From contig OZ020525.1 of assembly GCA_963971425.1 (NCBI GenBank), positions 17,428,187 to 17,492,186 of the forward strand: DNA of 64,000 nucleotides, given 5' to 3'. Numbering within the stretch: the first letter of the stretch is position 1; each line of letters begins with the position of its first letter. The stretch comes from Bryoerythrophyllum caledonicum. Its lineage: Eukaryota > Streptophyta > Bryopsida > Pottiales > Pottiaceae. Shown piece after piece: positions 47,055-57,539 of the stretch. The position numbers and the translations under genes are program-made. The notes below the pieces were generated by a model that was not told the origin of the DNA, made no database searches, and worked only from the letters and a program-made list of their open reading frames with translations.

Positions 47055-48783
47055 ATATTCTGAAAAGCTGTACTCCGTATTCTAAATACGCCCGAATACA
47101 CGGTGAGTGAGGCAGAGAGAAGCTGCAATCAGCAACAACGTGTACTAGTACATGTATTCAATTGGCCGAGTACATGTATTCGATAACCTTTTTGCAATGC
47201 CGCTTCTTGGACTGGTTACCTAGTTCCAGAGGTGCTGCTTATTTCTAGCTAGGTTCCAGTATTTTTATCATGTCGGTCATAATTTTAGAGGATAGGATTC
47301 CTTCTTCTCCGTTGAAGTTTGGGTTGATCACTAGATTGACACAACAGGAGTGCTCATTCTAGTGCATTACCCGAACATGGATTTGTTAGGTTCCAATAGA
47401 GGCGGTGCTTAGTTTTTACTTAGGTTTCAATATTTTCATCATGTTAATTCACAACTTTAGTGAATAGGATTCTTTCTTTTGCATTGATTAGGTTCATCAC
47501 TCTCTTCTCATTGATGGTTAGGTTTTGGGTAATTAAGCAAAGGGTATACAATCTGACACCCTGTGGAGCTTAGTTTTGGATCTTCATAAGCAAATAAGGT
47601 CCTTCAATACGGACATAATTAATTTTTATTTGACATATTCTTAGTATATGCCTCATAATTTAACAAATCGTGTGTAGATATGACCAAATATGCTTGAATT
47701 GTCTTCAGTGCTCGAATATTTACAACCTGACGGACGTGTGAACAGACATAAGTTGATGGTTGCATGATGTGTAGAATGCAGCAGATGACGTCTGGTCGAA
47801 ATCACTTACGGCAACCCATGTTTATTGTTTGTAGTGTATCTGCAACGAACTTGTAAATTAAAGATCAGAGTTCATCGTTCCAAAGTCATACGTTTTCTTT
47901 CAAATACTTTGATTAATATTCTTAGTTTAGTAGGATTGGTCGATACATGTCCTCTTGTAAATTGCTTAGTGAGTAAGTAGTTCCTTTGATTAGTCCTTCA
48001 ATCTTTTCTCAAATTCAGATCAATATAGGCGGTCAATTCCACACTCGGTCTCCGATAGTACTTAAGATTTCTTGCACATTTTTTTTGGATCATTTTTTTT
48101 TGTTGGATCAATCTCTTCATGCAAGGGCCTCAATGTTGGAAAGCTATGATGGTTGCACTACTAATGAATCCTTCGTTAATTACCTCTATGTATGCACCTG
48201 TGAAATTTTAATAATTTATTAATTGATCCAAGTCTAAGGCTTGGGCTTTAAATGGATGCCTTGATGTAATGAGCATTTGTTCTAATAAGAAGCTTTTATA
48301 CAATCTCCATGAACATTATGCAATCCTTGAAAAATGGACTTGTAGTTTGATATGTAAAACTTGGTCATTTGCATTCAAGCATGTCCCTGAGCGTACTTGA
48401 GTACAAATGTATATGTAAGCAATTACAAAATACATGTACTTCATGCTTTCCCAAGAGGAAATTCTTATAGTGCTTAAAGTTAGTGTATATTGGTTATGAA
48501 AATTGTGGATTTTGGAGGGTATACTACTTTATCCATCAATAGATTCTTGCAAGAATTTTTGGATTTTGAATAAAAGAGGTTCACATGTGCACTAGGTTGA
48601 TGGCATCGCATTGACATATCATACGTCAAGAAAACATTTATACATGATTATTGATGATTTTTTTACTTTTGTCATTATATATGGTCTCCATTGACCTTTA
48701 AGGGTTAATGACAAACAATTATAAAAATGTTCAATGACAAAAATGATTTTTTTTAAATTTTGTTTTCAATCTTAAAATAACCC
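47055..48783. other. Gene-poor stretch
   Basis: AT-rich DNA with no gene. TTTAAGGGTTAA at about 48697-48711 may be an isolated end of a TTAA-bounded element. Confidence 0.4.
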
Positions 48784-49205
48784 TTAACTCTTAAACGTCA
48801 TAAGGTGCCACTGGTGGCTACAGTATTTTACATGTATAGTGTCGTATTTGAACATGCTAAGGTTCACATATTGAAATGACCTCCATATGAAAGATGTCAA
48901 TTGAAGAATCGTCAATCCAACTGTGTAAATCTTGCAAAACTTTAATGCATTTTTTATATTTTACATAGTAAAATACATGCATGTATGTATGGTTCCCGAC
49001 TGATGTTTAAGGGTTAAAGGCCAGCGGAGGACCATATATACGGTCACACATTTTACTCTTAACATACAAAAAATGTACTAAAATTTAGCAAGACATACAC
49101 CTTTGGATTGGAGATTCTTCAACAATCATCTTTCATTTGGAGGTCATTTCAATATCTATCCTTATCATGCTCAAATATGACACCATACATGTAGATTACA
49201 TACCC
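48784..49205. repeat. Large palindrome with ~185-bp arms
   Basis: Segments about 48815-49005 and 49018-49203 are inverted copies: ATTGAAATGACCTCCATATG on one arm answers CATTTGGAGGTCATTTCAAT on the other. The left arm is itself bounded by TTAACTCTTAAACGTCA (48784) and TGATGTTTAAGGGTTAA (ending 49017). It may be two copies of a short TTAA-bounded element back to back. Confidence 0.7.
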
Positions 49206-50205
49206 ATTTTGCAACTTCTCAAGCATGTAGTAGGTGCAATAATGTTCTAAAATTGTCATGTGTCATTGGATCGGGCTCAACACAAATACAAACTTTTGTG
49301 ACTATTGTATACATGAATTCTTACACCTTGTATGTCAAATACACAGACAACATCATGTTCCAACCCAAATGTGGCTTCTCATACCTTTAAGGCCTAAGAG
49401 CCTAGTTCCATGCAATGCCTGGCCCGTCATCTCTGACGGGGTCGGGTCACTCCATGTAGCTAGCTTCTCACCCTACCCGAGAAAGTAAGGTCGGATGTAG
49501 CTGATAATCTCCGAGATGATGCAACGCTTTTCAAACCCGTCGGCTTCCCCATTCCTCCCAACAAACTAATCAGCGCAAGATGGATTGTGAACTTCAAGGT
49601 GGCACGTGTGAGATTCTCTTAATAAAGGTAATTGGAGTACAACTTAGAAGCACCTAAAACGTTGGGTTGATTATAATAGCTGATGGGTGTGACGCATAGA
49701 AGTGGCCCTACATTTTCTTCCCTATATTCTGCAAGTAGGGAAGCTTCAGTGATAATTCAGGTTGGGCATTACATGAGGTTTTGCTGTAAGACGCTCCCGG
49801 GATCCATTACCTCAGTAAACTTCACCTCCATTGAAGGGGTTCCTAGTGTAATCCAGCTAATACTAAACCCCATGGTAGTCCCCAATATCGTCTCCAATAA
49901 AATGGATGTTTTTATGCAGTTTTTCACGTTTTGAAATGGTTGTCTCTGTTTTGTCAAATGTTTCGGCTCCGGGACCTTGCTCTCCATAGGCAACGCTTAC
50001 CTTTGAGGACATGGAGGTTTAAGCTCTTTTGCAAGCCTTTTGATGGTGATTCACTTTTTCTTGTACAATTGGAGTATTGTAAAATGAGAGGAGCGTTCGA
50101 TTGTTTTTTGCACCCTGATTTTGTAGGGTCAGCACGAAATGAAAATTCTACACTATGCAAATTTGCAACTCTTTATTATCATCGTCTATGGTTGGTTGTC
50201 CTTAA
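49206..50205. other. Gene-poor stretch
   Basis: No supported gene. A GC-richer patch (49390-49560) contains the small hairpin CCCGTCATCTCTGACGGG at 49429-49446. Nothing further is recognised. Confidence 0.4.
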
Positions 50206-50842
50206 CCCTTAACCCCTAAATTTCTATGACAATTTTACGCCAAAAACATTTCAAAAGTGCTCATTTTAGTGCAATGAGTAAGGACAAAACAAAAAAAAAT
50301 TACTTCTAGTTTTAACCGTAGGATCTCAATTAAGACTTATAACGTAACTTTCAATTAAAAATTCATAAAGTTTGACCGCACGGATTGTATTATTATAGTG
50401 TTTGAAGTAGTGAAAAGGATCCATTTTCTTCCCAGCGATTAGTGGATTAGCAGACTTTGACTTCACTTGGTGTCAAATTTTTGCACTACACAAGGTCTAA
50501 ATTCATTACCATCATGTTAAGCATGATATTAGCTTCTTGACCATCAATTTTTAGAGGTAGAAAAAGGATGTAGCATATTCAAAAAAATTGTGGAAGGAGT
50601 GGAGGTTCAAAAATTGTCAATTTGCGTTACATTTTTTTTGTGATCTTAGATGTTTTAGAATGAGAATCCAAATGATCAATAAGAAGGTTTACATCACATA
50701 ATGCTGCGGAAAAAATAAAAAGTTAAAAATATGATGATCTCAAAGTTTTATGTGAAAAAGAAGAATTTTTATGGTACCTTGCCCGACAATGTGCAATAAT
50801 GTGTGGAAATGTTTGACTTAGATTTATATGCCTTTTTCCACT
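50206..50842 (-). mobile_element. TTAA-bounded element, copy E (truncated)
   Basis: Starts TTAACCCTTAACCCCTAAAT and runs through the family landmarks TAGGATCTCAATTAAGACTT and AGACTTTGACTTCACTTGG to GTTTGACTTAGATTTATATG. It is then interrupted by a different repeat, so about a third is missing. Confidence 0.7.
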
Positions 50843-50846
50843 CAGC

Positions 50847-51110
50847 CATGGGTAGGTTCATTTTTCTGGCCCTCTCACTTTGGTGGTTCTAGAGGCTTCT
50901 TTTGGATTTTTTTTGCCAAATTTGGGGCATGCGGCCCCAGATACCGGTTGGAGCCTCCCCTTGATAAAATAGGGCCCTCCCTCCAACATAAAAATCGAGG
51001 CAAGTTTTGTCCATACCCTCCCTCACCCTCTCAAGCCTCAGGCTTGGTACAACGCTCGACCGGGGTATTTAGTGGGATCCTTGCATGTCCTTCGAGACAA
51101 ACGAGAGTCT
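50847..51110 (-). repeat. Diverged relative of the ~260-bp palindromic-ended unit
   Basis: In reverse orientation this resembles the units at 54631-55433: CATTTTTCTGGCCCTCTCA, TTCTAGAGGCTTCTTTTGG, and AATAGGGCCC in the same order. It directly follows the break in copy E and probably inserted there. Confidence 0.6.
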
Positions 51111-52093
51111 AGAAAACAAAAAAATGACGGACCCTCAAAAATCAATACTTGCAGATTTCATCATATGCACATCCCGTTTCACCGGAACCCTTTAAGGAAG
51201 ACGGTGACCTTTGCGGCGCATCTATGACACCAAATTTGGAGGCAAGGTTAAGTCTTCGAAAATTTAAAATTAGCAAGACCGCAAAAAATCACCGCTAAAA
51301 GGAGGGATCCAACCTCCACCATCGTCTGTCCCTTGCAGACCAATGAGCTTTTTCGGCCTGTGAGGATCTTCAAGTGTTCTAGATCATGCAAAATGACATC
51401 TATGCAAAGAATACATTTCAGCACGGAAATCTACGAACCCATTTCACGGAAATCACTGTAGCTCGCCGATGCTTGCACCGATTGCGGTGGCGATGGTCTC
51501 AACACATGCCCATCTTCCTCCACCTCGAAATCATGATCTTTTTTTTCCATTTTGTGGCACTTTCTGAAATGGTTCTTGTGCCAAAACAACCCATATATGG
51601 TCGATCGGCCTTAAAGGGTTAAAGGGTTAACCTCTTATCATCTTTAGCTCAACATTAACCAAACATAAGCTATATTAGAAATCAAGATCCAACTCAATCA
51701 CACCGCGGACCAAGACGCACCATGATGCAGATTCATCCAAGTCACAATCCATGGATCTCTCATGAAATCAATCCCAATCACCCTCAAAGAAAACCTTCAC
51801 TCATGAACCCACGTCAAAACACATCAAGTCTAGGAAACAAGCTCACAGGCTCACATCTACTCACAAGCGGAGAAGCAACTCCAAAAGCTTATAAATGTGT
51901 CGCTCATGCATATTGATGAGCTGCGTCCTTCTTGTGAGTAGACGGATTGTGTAGAGAATGTTGTGAGTAATCAGATTGGGGGTATTTGGATTGTAATCAG
52001 AGTACTATTGTGCACTGTGACGTATTCACATTCAAGTGGACCGATCAAGGTTCATGTGTTGAAGAATATTTTGCGTCAGCTGCTTGTAAGGAT
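51111..52093. other. Intergenic stretch
   Basis: No supported gene. TTAAAGGGTTAAAGGGTTAA at 51609-51628 may mark the end of a TTAA-bounded element. The ~150 bases before 52094 should hold the leader of the next gene. Confidence 0.4.
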
Positions 52094-52870
52094 ATGCACT
52101 CTACCAAGAGAATGGAGGGTTCGCCAGTGAGCACGGAGCATGCGATCAGCTTTGACAGCCAACAGCCTGATCCGGTGGTGGTAGGATCGAAAACGCGGAG
52201 CTATCTAAGGTGCTTGAGCGTTGTTGCTCTCTTTGGCGTTGGACTTGTTCTCTGTGTGACGTCCGTGATACTTCTTACAGCGGTGAAGGAAGCTGGCAGC
52301 TCCAAGACTGCCGGTGACGATGAGGGTTTCGCACCGGCTCCCGGCCCTGGAGAGAATCGAGGTGCAGCTCCTCCTCTCCCGTTGGCCGTGGCTGCGCCTG
52401 CACAGATTAGCCGTGATCTGGGTCCTCACGGAACGATCTGCAACACGACGATGTAAGTCAATGTATGCTGAAGATTTCATTTCCCTCTCGGGTCTTGTTG
52501 TTTGTAAGGAATTCTCATCCGTACTTTAGCCGCTCCAATTCATGTTTGTATACTCATGTGATACTAGAATCAGCCTCAAACTCTAGAAAATGAATCGACC
52601 TACTTCGTTTTCTGGCATAGTGGAATAGTATTCATGTGGTGGAATTTTTATCTTGAATCGATTTTGTAAAGTCCATTTTTCTTTTAAAATCTTGAACTGA
52701 TTTCGTAACTGATTGTGAACAGGTCCCCTGCTCCGGTTGAGAATCGGTACCAGAATCGTCGTCTCTTGAAAGCTGGCTCAGTGAGTCATTTCCCTGCTCA
52801 AATCAGAGAGGTAGTGCAGGAAAATTTCCCTCTGATTTTCACTCTTAGTGTAGTAGTGGCTTTCAGTTAA
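52094..52870 (+). CDS. Unrecognised small single-pass membrane protein
   Basis: Two exons: 52094-52452 and 52723-52870, with a consensus GTAAGT donor and CAG acceptor that join in frame. An ATG at 52094 or, six codons on, at 52112 starts the protein, about 162-168 residues. Counting from 52112, a hydrophobic segment lies at about 31-57 (CLSVVALFGVGLVLCVTSVI). An acidic and then Pro/Ala-rich stem (FAPAPGPGENRGAAPPLP) and a basic RYQNRRLLKAGS near the end follow. A second donor, CAGTGAGT, lies at 52778-52785, so further exons are possible. The layout resembles a Golgi enzyme stem without its catalytic domain or a secreted-peptide precursor. I cannot name it. Confidence 0.45.
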
Positions 52871-53844
52871 TGAATTTTAGACTTGTAGGCATTTGGAAGA
52901 ACAAGATTGTGGTCATTCAAGTGGACCGATCACCTTGTAGGAATTTAGCTCAAATTCAAATTGAAATTCAAAATATCTCGCAATATTGTGGAATAGCCTG
53001 GCAAATATCTCGCATCCTTCGGCGCATGTTAGTAGGCCACTTTCAAGCTAATCATACCGTTGAAATGCTGCAAGAATTCTTGAGCATTGATCCATCCATC
53101 AAGCAAGCTCAAGAACCCGATAGTACGACTGTAGTGAATTAATATCACAGTAACAGCTGCTGCCTTCATAGATGAAGATTCATCGCCCGTACCCAGTCGA
53201 AACAAAACCCATTTCATACGAGGTTGGGTAGACAGAGGTGCTACAAATGTTCACAACTAGTGATTCGAATTTCAAGGGCACAATACAGAAAGAGACAATC
53301 ATACATGACCGGAACAGGAAGCCGTATGTCCAGTTCCAGCACTCTATCGACACTGTGGTGCCGACTCTACATTACAGTTGCTTGAAAACCGCTAGAATCG
53401 CTACATTCCCAGCTTCACTGCATCAAAATCCACTCTATGATCAGACATACAGATCACAAACTTTAAAACCACCTCTTTATTGTGAATCTCAAATAATCTA
53501 AAATCAGCTCCAAGGAGGGAAAGGCAGCTAAAACTAATTTAACTTGAGTTTATAGACCACGAAACTCTTCCATGATCATTTAAATGATTCTAATCACCAA
53601 GCTTTTCTGTTGATGTAACACCTATTGAGAGTGCACAAACAGTAAACAGGAAGAAAGAGCGTCTATCTGAAACTTAATGAAAGGATTCTCATTTAGAGTA
53701 CAATACATCAGAATGAAAAATCAGAAGAGGGAGTATCTTACAAAAACTTGAGTTCACTTGGCAAAAATAAAGCACACAGACAGGGATTAGGTTTCGGCGC
53801 TCACATGGATGGTTCTCCAAGCAGTTTGCTCAACGAATTGCTTT
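52871..53844. other. Intergenic region, includes CP12 3' flank
   Basis: No gene recognised on either strand. The part next to 53844 should be the CP12 3' UTR. The remainder is AT-rich unique-looking sequence. Confidence 0.45.
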
Positions 53845-54210
53845 TCAGTCCTTGTAGACGCGGCACTCATCAGCCTCGGGGTTATCGGCGCAGTACTCCT
53901 CCAGGGGGTCCGTCGACCCGGAGCTGGCCTTCTCCTTCTGCGCGCTCTCCACCTCGTTCCACGCCGTGACGCACTCCTCGGTCTGGTCGTTCCCCGCGCA
54001 GGCCTCCTGCGCCTCCTCGATCTTGTCCGCCACTTTGTTGCCCGTGCTGTCGATCGCCGGCCCGGAGGACCCCTTCAAGGGCGCCACCCGGCACACCTGC
54101 AGCATCGACGACCCGGGGCGCACCGTCATCGATTTCACGCGTCCGAAGCTCACCTGCGTGACGGGCGACACCGCCGCCGCTGCTGCCATCGTGAGCATGG
54201 TGGCCGCCAT
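53845..54210 (-). CDS. CP12: Plastid protein CP12
   Basis: Small, largely disordered chloroplast protein that binds glyceraldehyde-3-phosphate dehydrogenase and phosphoribulokinase and switches off the Calvin cycle in the dark through two redox disulfides. The ATG at 54210 gives 121 residues in one exon; an upstream in-frame TTG is not used. Residues 1 to about 48 look like a plastid transit peptide (Ala/Ser/Met/Val-rich with spaced Arg/Lys). Both cysteine pairs are present: C71/C80 in CAGNDQTEEC and C107/C116 in CADNPEADEC. The AWNEVE core sits between them and ECRVYKD closes the chain. The AWNEVE has Asn where AWDEVE is usual. The coding region is GC-rich. The sequence looks complete. Confidence 0.95.
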   Translation of the reverse strand: MAATMLTMAAAAAVSPVTQVSFGRVKSMTVRPGSSMLQVCRVAPLKGSSGPAIDSTGNKVADKIEEAQEACAGNDQTEECVTAWNEVESAQKEKASSGSTDPLEEYCADNPEADECRVYKD

Positions 54211-54630
54211 CGATGCTAGAAACAACTAAGCTGTTCTCAGACAGTCGTAGAGACTCTTCAAGTGGGAATTCAGTGACAGGTTTGCTGCGAGATTGGGGAG
54301 ACCATCGCACTTGTTTGATGGAGAGATATCATGGTGATTGGATGGATAAGGTGCTCGCGGTGAGGATCTCCAACCAAGCTTCGCGACGCAACCCGTTTCA
54401 CTCCTTTTCACTGCCTTGCTTTTCCTTGCCATTTGGACGCTGTGCAGTGGCTCCTTACGCTACCTGTATCCGCTTCGGACCAGCGACTGGGCGATGGAGG
54501 GTTCTACGATCGTAGGAGATTATGCAGAACGTCATGTAGGCCGCCTGAACATCTGCCCCACAACCGACAAGTTAAGAGCATCCTCAATGCACACACGCAA
54601 TATCGCCCAGGGCGAATTGACGCCCACGGC

Positions 54631-55433
54631 GAACTGACCCCCTCGTTGGTACTTACCCCAGGGGGCCATGAGGTCGTGGGGCCAAACCTGACCCCTATTT
54701 TTTGTGGATGGGGCCCTATTTATAGCAAGGGAGAGATTGCTAGGGTAATCAATGCCCGTATGCCTAAATTTGTCAAAAAAAATTCCAGAAAAGCCTCCGG
54801 ATCCCCCAAAATAAGAGGGCCAGAAAAATGACATCATGCAATTAAGACGGGGCCCACCTCGGGTAAGTACCAACGAGGGGGTCAGTTTGCCCTGGGCGCG
54901 AATTGACCCCCTCATTGGACTTACATGAGGGGGCCACGAGGTGGTGGGGCCAAACATGGCCCCTATTTTGTTATTGGATGGGATCCTATTTTTAGCAAGG
55001 GTAGGTCTGTAAGGGTAAACAATGGATGTAAGTCCCAAAATTGTCCCAAAAAAATCCAAAAAAAACCTCTAGATCCCCCAAAATAAGAGGGCCAGAAAAA
55101 TGACCCCATGCAATTAAGACAAGGTCCACCTCGGATAAGTACCAATGAGGGGGTCAATTTGCCATGGGCCGAATGGACCCCCTCATTCGTACTTATCCAA
55201 GGGGGCCACAAGGTGGTGGGGCCAAACCTGGCCCCTATTTTGTTTTTGGATGGGGCCCTATTTATGGCAAGAGAAGGTCCACTAGGATAAACAATGGCCG
55301 TGGGCTCCAAATTTGCCCCAAAAAAATCCAAAAAAGCCTCTAGACCCCCCAAAATAAGAGGGCTAGAAAAATGATCCCATGCAATTTAGACGGGGCCCAC
55401 CTTGGGTAAGTACAAACGAGGGGGTCAATTCGC
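54631..55433. repeat. Three tandem ~260-bp units with inverted ends
   Basis: Units lie at about 54631-54889, 54900-55162 and 55171-55433. Each starts near GAACTGACCCCCTCGTTGG and ends with its inverse, ACGAGGGGGTCAGTTTGCC. Each contains GGGGCCAAACCTGGCCCCTA, GGGCCCTATTTATAGCAAGG and AAAATAAGAGGGCCAGAAAA. They look like a short element inserted into itself or expanded in tandem inside MITE 1. Confidence 0.85.
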
Positions 55434-55473
55434 CCTGGGCCGCAATATCCACCCTGAACTGCAACATTCACGG

Positions 55474-55575
55474 CTGCTTCACAATGGGCAACATTCAGGC
55501 CCTGAATGAGCAAAACTTGGGGTGCTCTGAATGTTGCCCATTGTGAAGCAGGGCCTAAATGTTGCCCATTGTGAA
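55474..55575. repeat. Hairpin-forming repeat in MITE 1
   Basis: CTGCTTCACAATGGGCAACA at about 55475-55494 is answered by TGTTGCCCATTGTGAAGCAG at about 55538-55557 and again by a direct second copy of TGTTGCCCATTGTGAAGCA just after. One inverted and one direct copy lie in ~100 bp. Confidence 0.85.
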
Positions 55576-55739
55576 GCAAGGCTATGAAAGGGTGGCAAAT
55601 GTAACATGTGAGAGGCCGAACTTGGCGAGTCTTGAAATGTTCAGGGTTTGTGTATGGGTGGGTTGGGGCGGGGTATGGTTCTAACCCTGAAAGTTTAGTG
55701 CCACGGACTTATCTAGGGGATGCATTAAGGATGCTCTAA

Positions 55740-56120
55740 GGGCATCCGCAATGCACACACGCAGTATTCAGTCAAGTGCAGCAATCACAAGGAGAATTTG
55801 GGAAAGGATGGAGGATACAATGTCCCAACGTAGCACGACCATGTATAAACACTTCACACCCTAAGTAGCTGCTTCACTTTCGACGTGGCAGCAAGACCAC
55901 AAAATAAATAATAGAGTCAATGCCTAAATTTTTGGCTCTTTTTCTCTCAGAGAAATGTTTAGGGCTATGAAAGGGTGCCAAATGTAGGGTGTGGGAGACA
56001 AAACTTAGCAAGCTTTGAAATGTTCAAGGTTTGTTTACGGGTGGGTTGGGACGGGATTTGGTTCTAACCCTAAAAAGTTCACTGCTAGGGACTTATCCAG
56101 AGGATGCATTGAGGATGCTC
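55740..56120. mobile_element. Harbinger-type MITE 2
   Basis: Starts GGGCATCCGCAATGC and ends GCATTGAGGATGCTC, with TAA at 56121-56123. It shares the TAA at 55737-55739 with MITE 1, so the two elements stand head to tail on one target copy. 381 bp, no coding capacity. Confidence 0.8.
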
Positions 56121-56139
56121 TAAGCAATGTGCATATATG

Positions 56140-56580
56140 GAGAAAACAAATAATAATAAATTGATTTTTAGTAATTACAATTTCAATCCAAGTGATTCCA
56201 TTTTTTGGGGGATGAAATATGGATTAGTTATGAATTTTTGAAGCGTGGTGTTATGTTTAGTTGGTGACCGCCAATAGGTACCTCCTCAAAAGCGCCGACC
56301 AAAAGTAAGGGGTCATGCCTAATAGCAAACCTCCACTTGGAGCTAAATGGGTGGTAATGGGATGGAAGTGGGTTGGACATACCCCAATTTTTTATGTATT
56401 GGTCATGGATTTTGGTTGATTACCACGGAGGCTACCATATAAAGGCACATTTGAGATTGTTGAATGGACAAACAAGAACTCTACAAATTCTATAGATCAT
56501 TCTGAACATCATCACGTTCTTGGTACATTTCACCTTTGTCTGGTCATTGGTTTGAAGTGGCCCTTAGGCTCCCAAAATTG
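56140..56580. other. Spacer with a dispersed repeat shared with 62620-62720
   Basis: The segment 56150-56280 matches 62620-62720 in inverted orientation: AATCCAAGTGATTCCATTTT answers ATGAAATCACTTGGGTTGAA. No gene is seen. Confidence 0.55.
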
Positions 56581-56589
56581 GAGGAAAGC

Positions 56590-57539
56590 TTAACCCCTAA
56601 AGGACCAAGTGTCAAAAATGGGCTTTTTGAAAATTCGGTCAGGTTCCTACGTTGTCAATTTCCAACATTTCTCTTTGAAATTTTTACTATAGAAAGGCAT
56701 TACCAAGACTAGTGGAAAAACAATTTTTTCCTAAATTGGGCATTTGATGAAAAAGTTTTAAGGTTTTGAATTTCAAATGGGGAGAGCGGGCACCTCGGGC
56801 ACCTCCAAAAACTTTTGCTAGGACACTCTATTGAATGTGAGATTTTCAGTACTTGCAAGTGATATTGTTTCCCTTCATATTGTCAAAAAAAGTCTCTTGT
56901 CTTTAGTGAAAAATAGCATACCAACCCAAGTCAAACATTTTCACACATTGTCACTCATTGTCGGGCAAGGTACCAAGAAAACTTCTTCTTTTCCACATAA
57001 AATCTACATAACTTAATATTTTTCACTTTTTATTTTTCCCACAACAATATGTGGTGTAAAACTTCTTGTTAACCATTCGGATTTCCAATCTAAAACGTAT
57101 TAAGTTCACAAAAAATTAAAGTGTGAATTGGCAAATTTTGAACCTCCACTCCTTGCACAGTTGTTTTGAATATGCTTCACCCGTCCTCTACCTCCAAAAA
57201 TTGGTGTAGAAAGAGCTAACATCATGCTTAACAAGATGGTAATGGATTTAGACCTTGTGTAGTGCAAAAATTTGACACCAAGTAAAGTCAAAGTCTGCTG
57301 ATCCAGTGAACGTAGGAAAGAAAATGAACCATGAGCTTGACTCCAAACACTATAATCTTTCAATCGTGCGGTCAAAGTTTATGAAATTTTTTGAGTATGT
57401 TATTGAATAAGTCTTAATTGAGATCCTACGGTCGAAACTAGAAATCAAATTCTTTGTTTCCTTCTTTGTTCATTGCACTAGAATCCAACAATTTTGAAGT
57501 GTTTTTGGTGTAAAACAGTCTCCGTACTTTAGGGGTTAA
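56590..57539 (+). mobile_element. TTAA-bounded element, copy C
   Basis: 950 bp from TTAACCCCTAAAGGACCAAG to CCGTACTTTAGGGGTTAA, both ends well preserved. The right TTAA is also the left TTAA of copy B. Internal text agrees with copies D and H. Confidence 0.8.

Larger units (their letters stand above)
54576..55736. mobile_element. Harbinger-type MITE 1, expanded by three internal units
   Basis: Ends GAGCATCCTCAATGC and GCATTAAGGATGCTC are inverted, flanked by TAA (54573-54575 and 55737-55739). Outside the inserted block its sequence matches MITE 2, with ATGCACACACGC on the left and GGTTCTAACCCTGAAAGTTT on the right. It starts 366 bp upstream of the CP12 start codon. Confidence 0.8.

Noticed and set aside
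51986..52093. N-terminal extension of the membrane-protein frame
   Set aside because: It begins only at TTG; the first ATG codons are at 52094 and 52112.
54211..54225. Five-residue upstream extension of CP12
   Set aside because: The upstream codon is TTG; the ATG at 54210 is the first in frame and gives a normal transit peptide.
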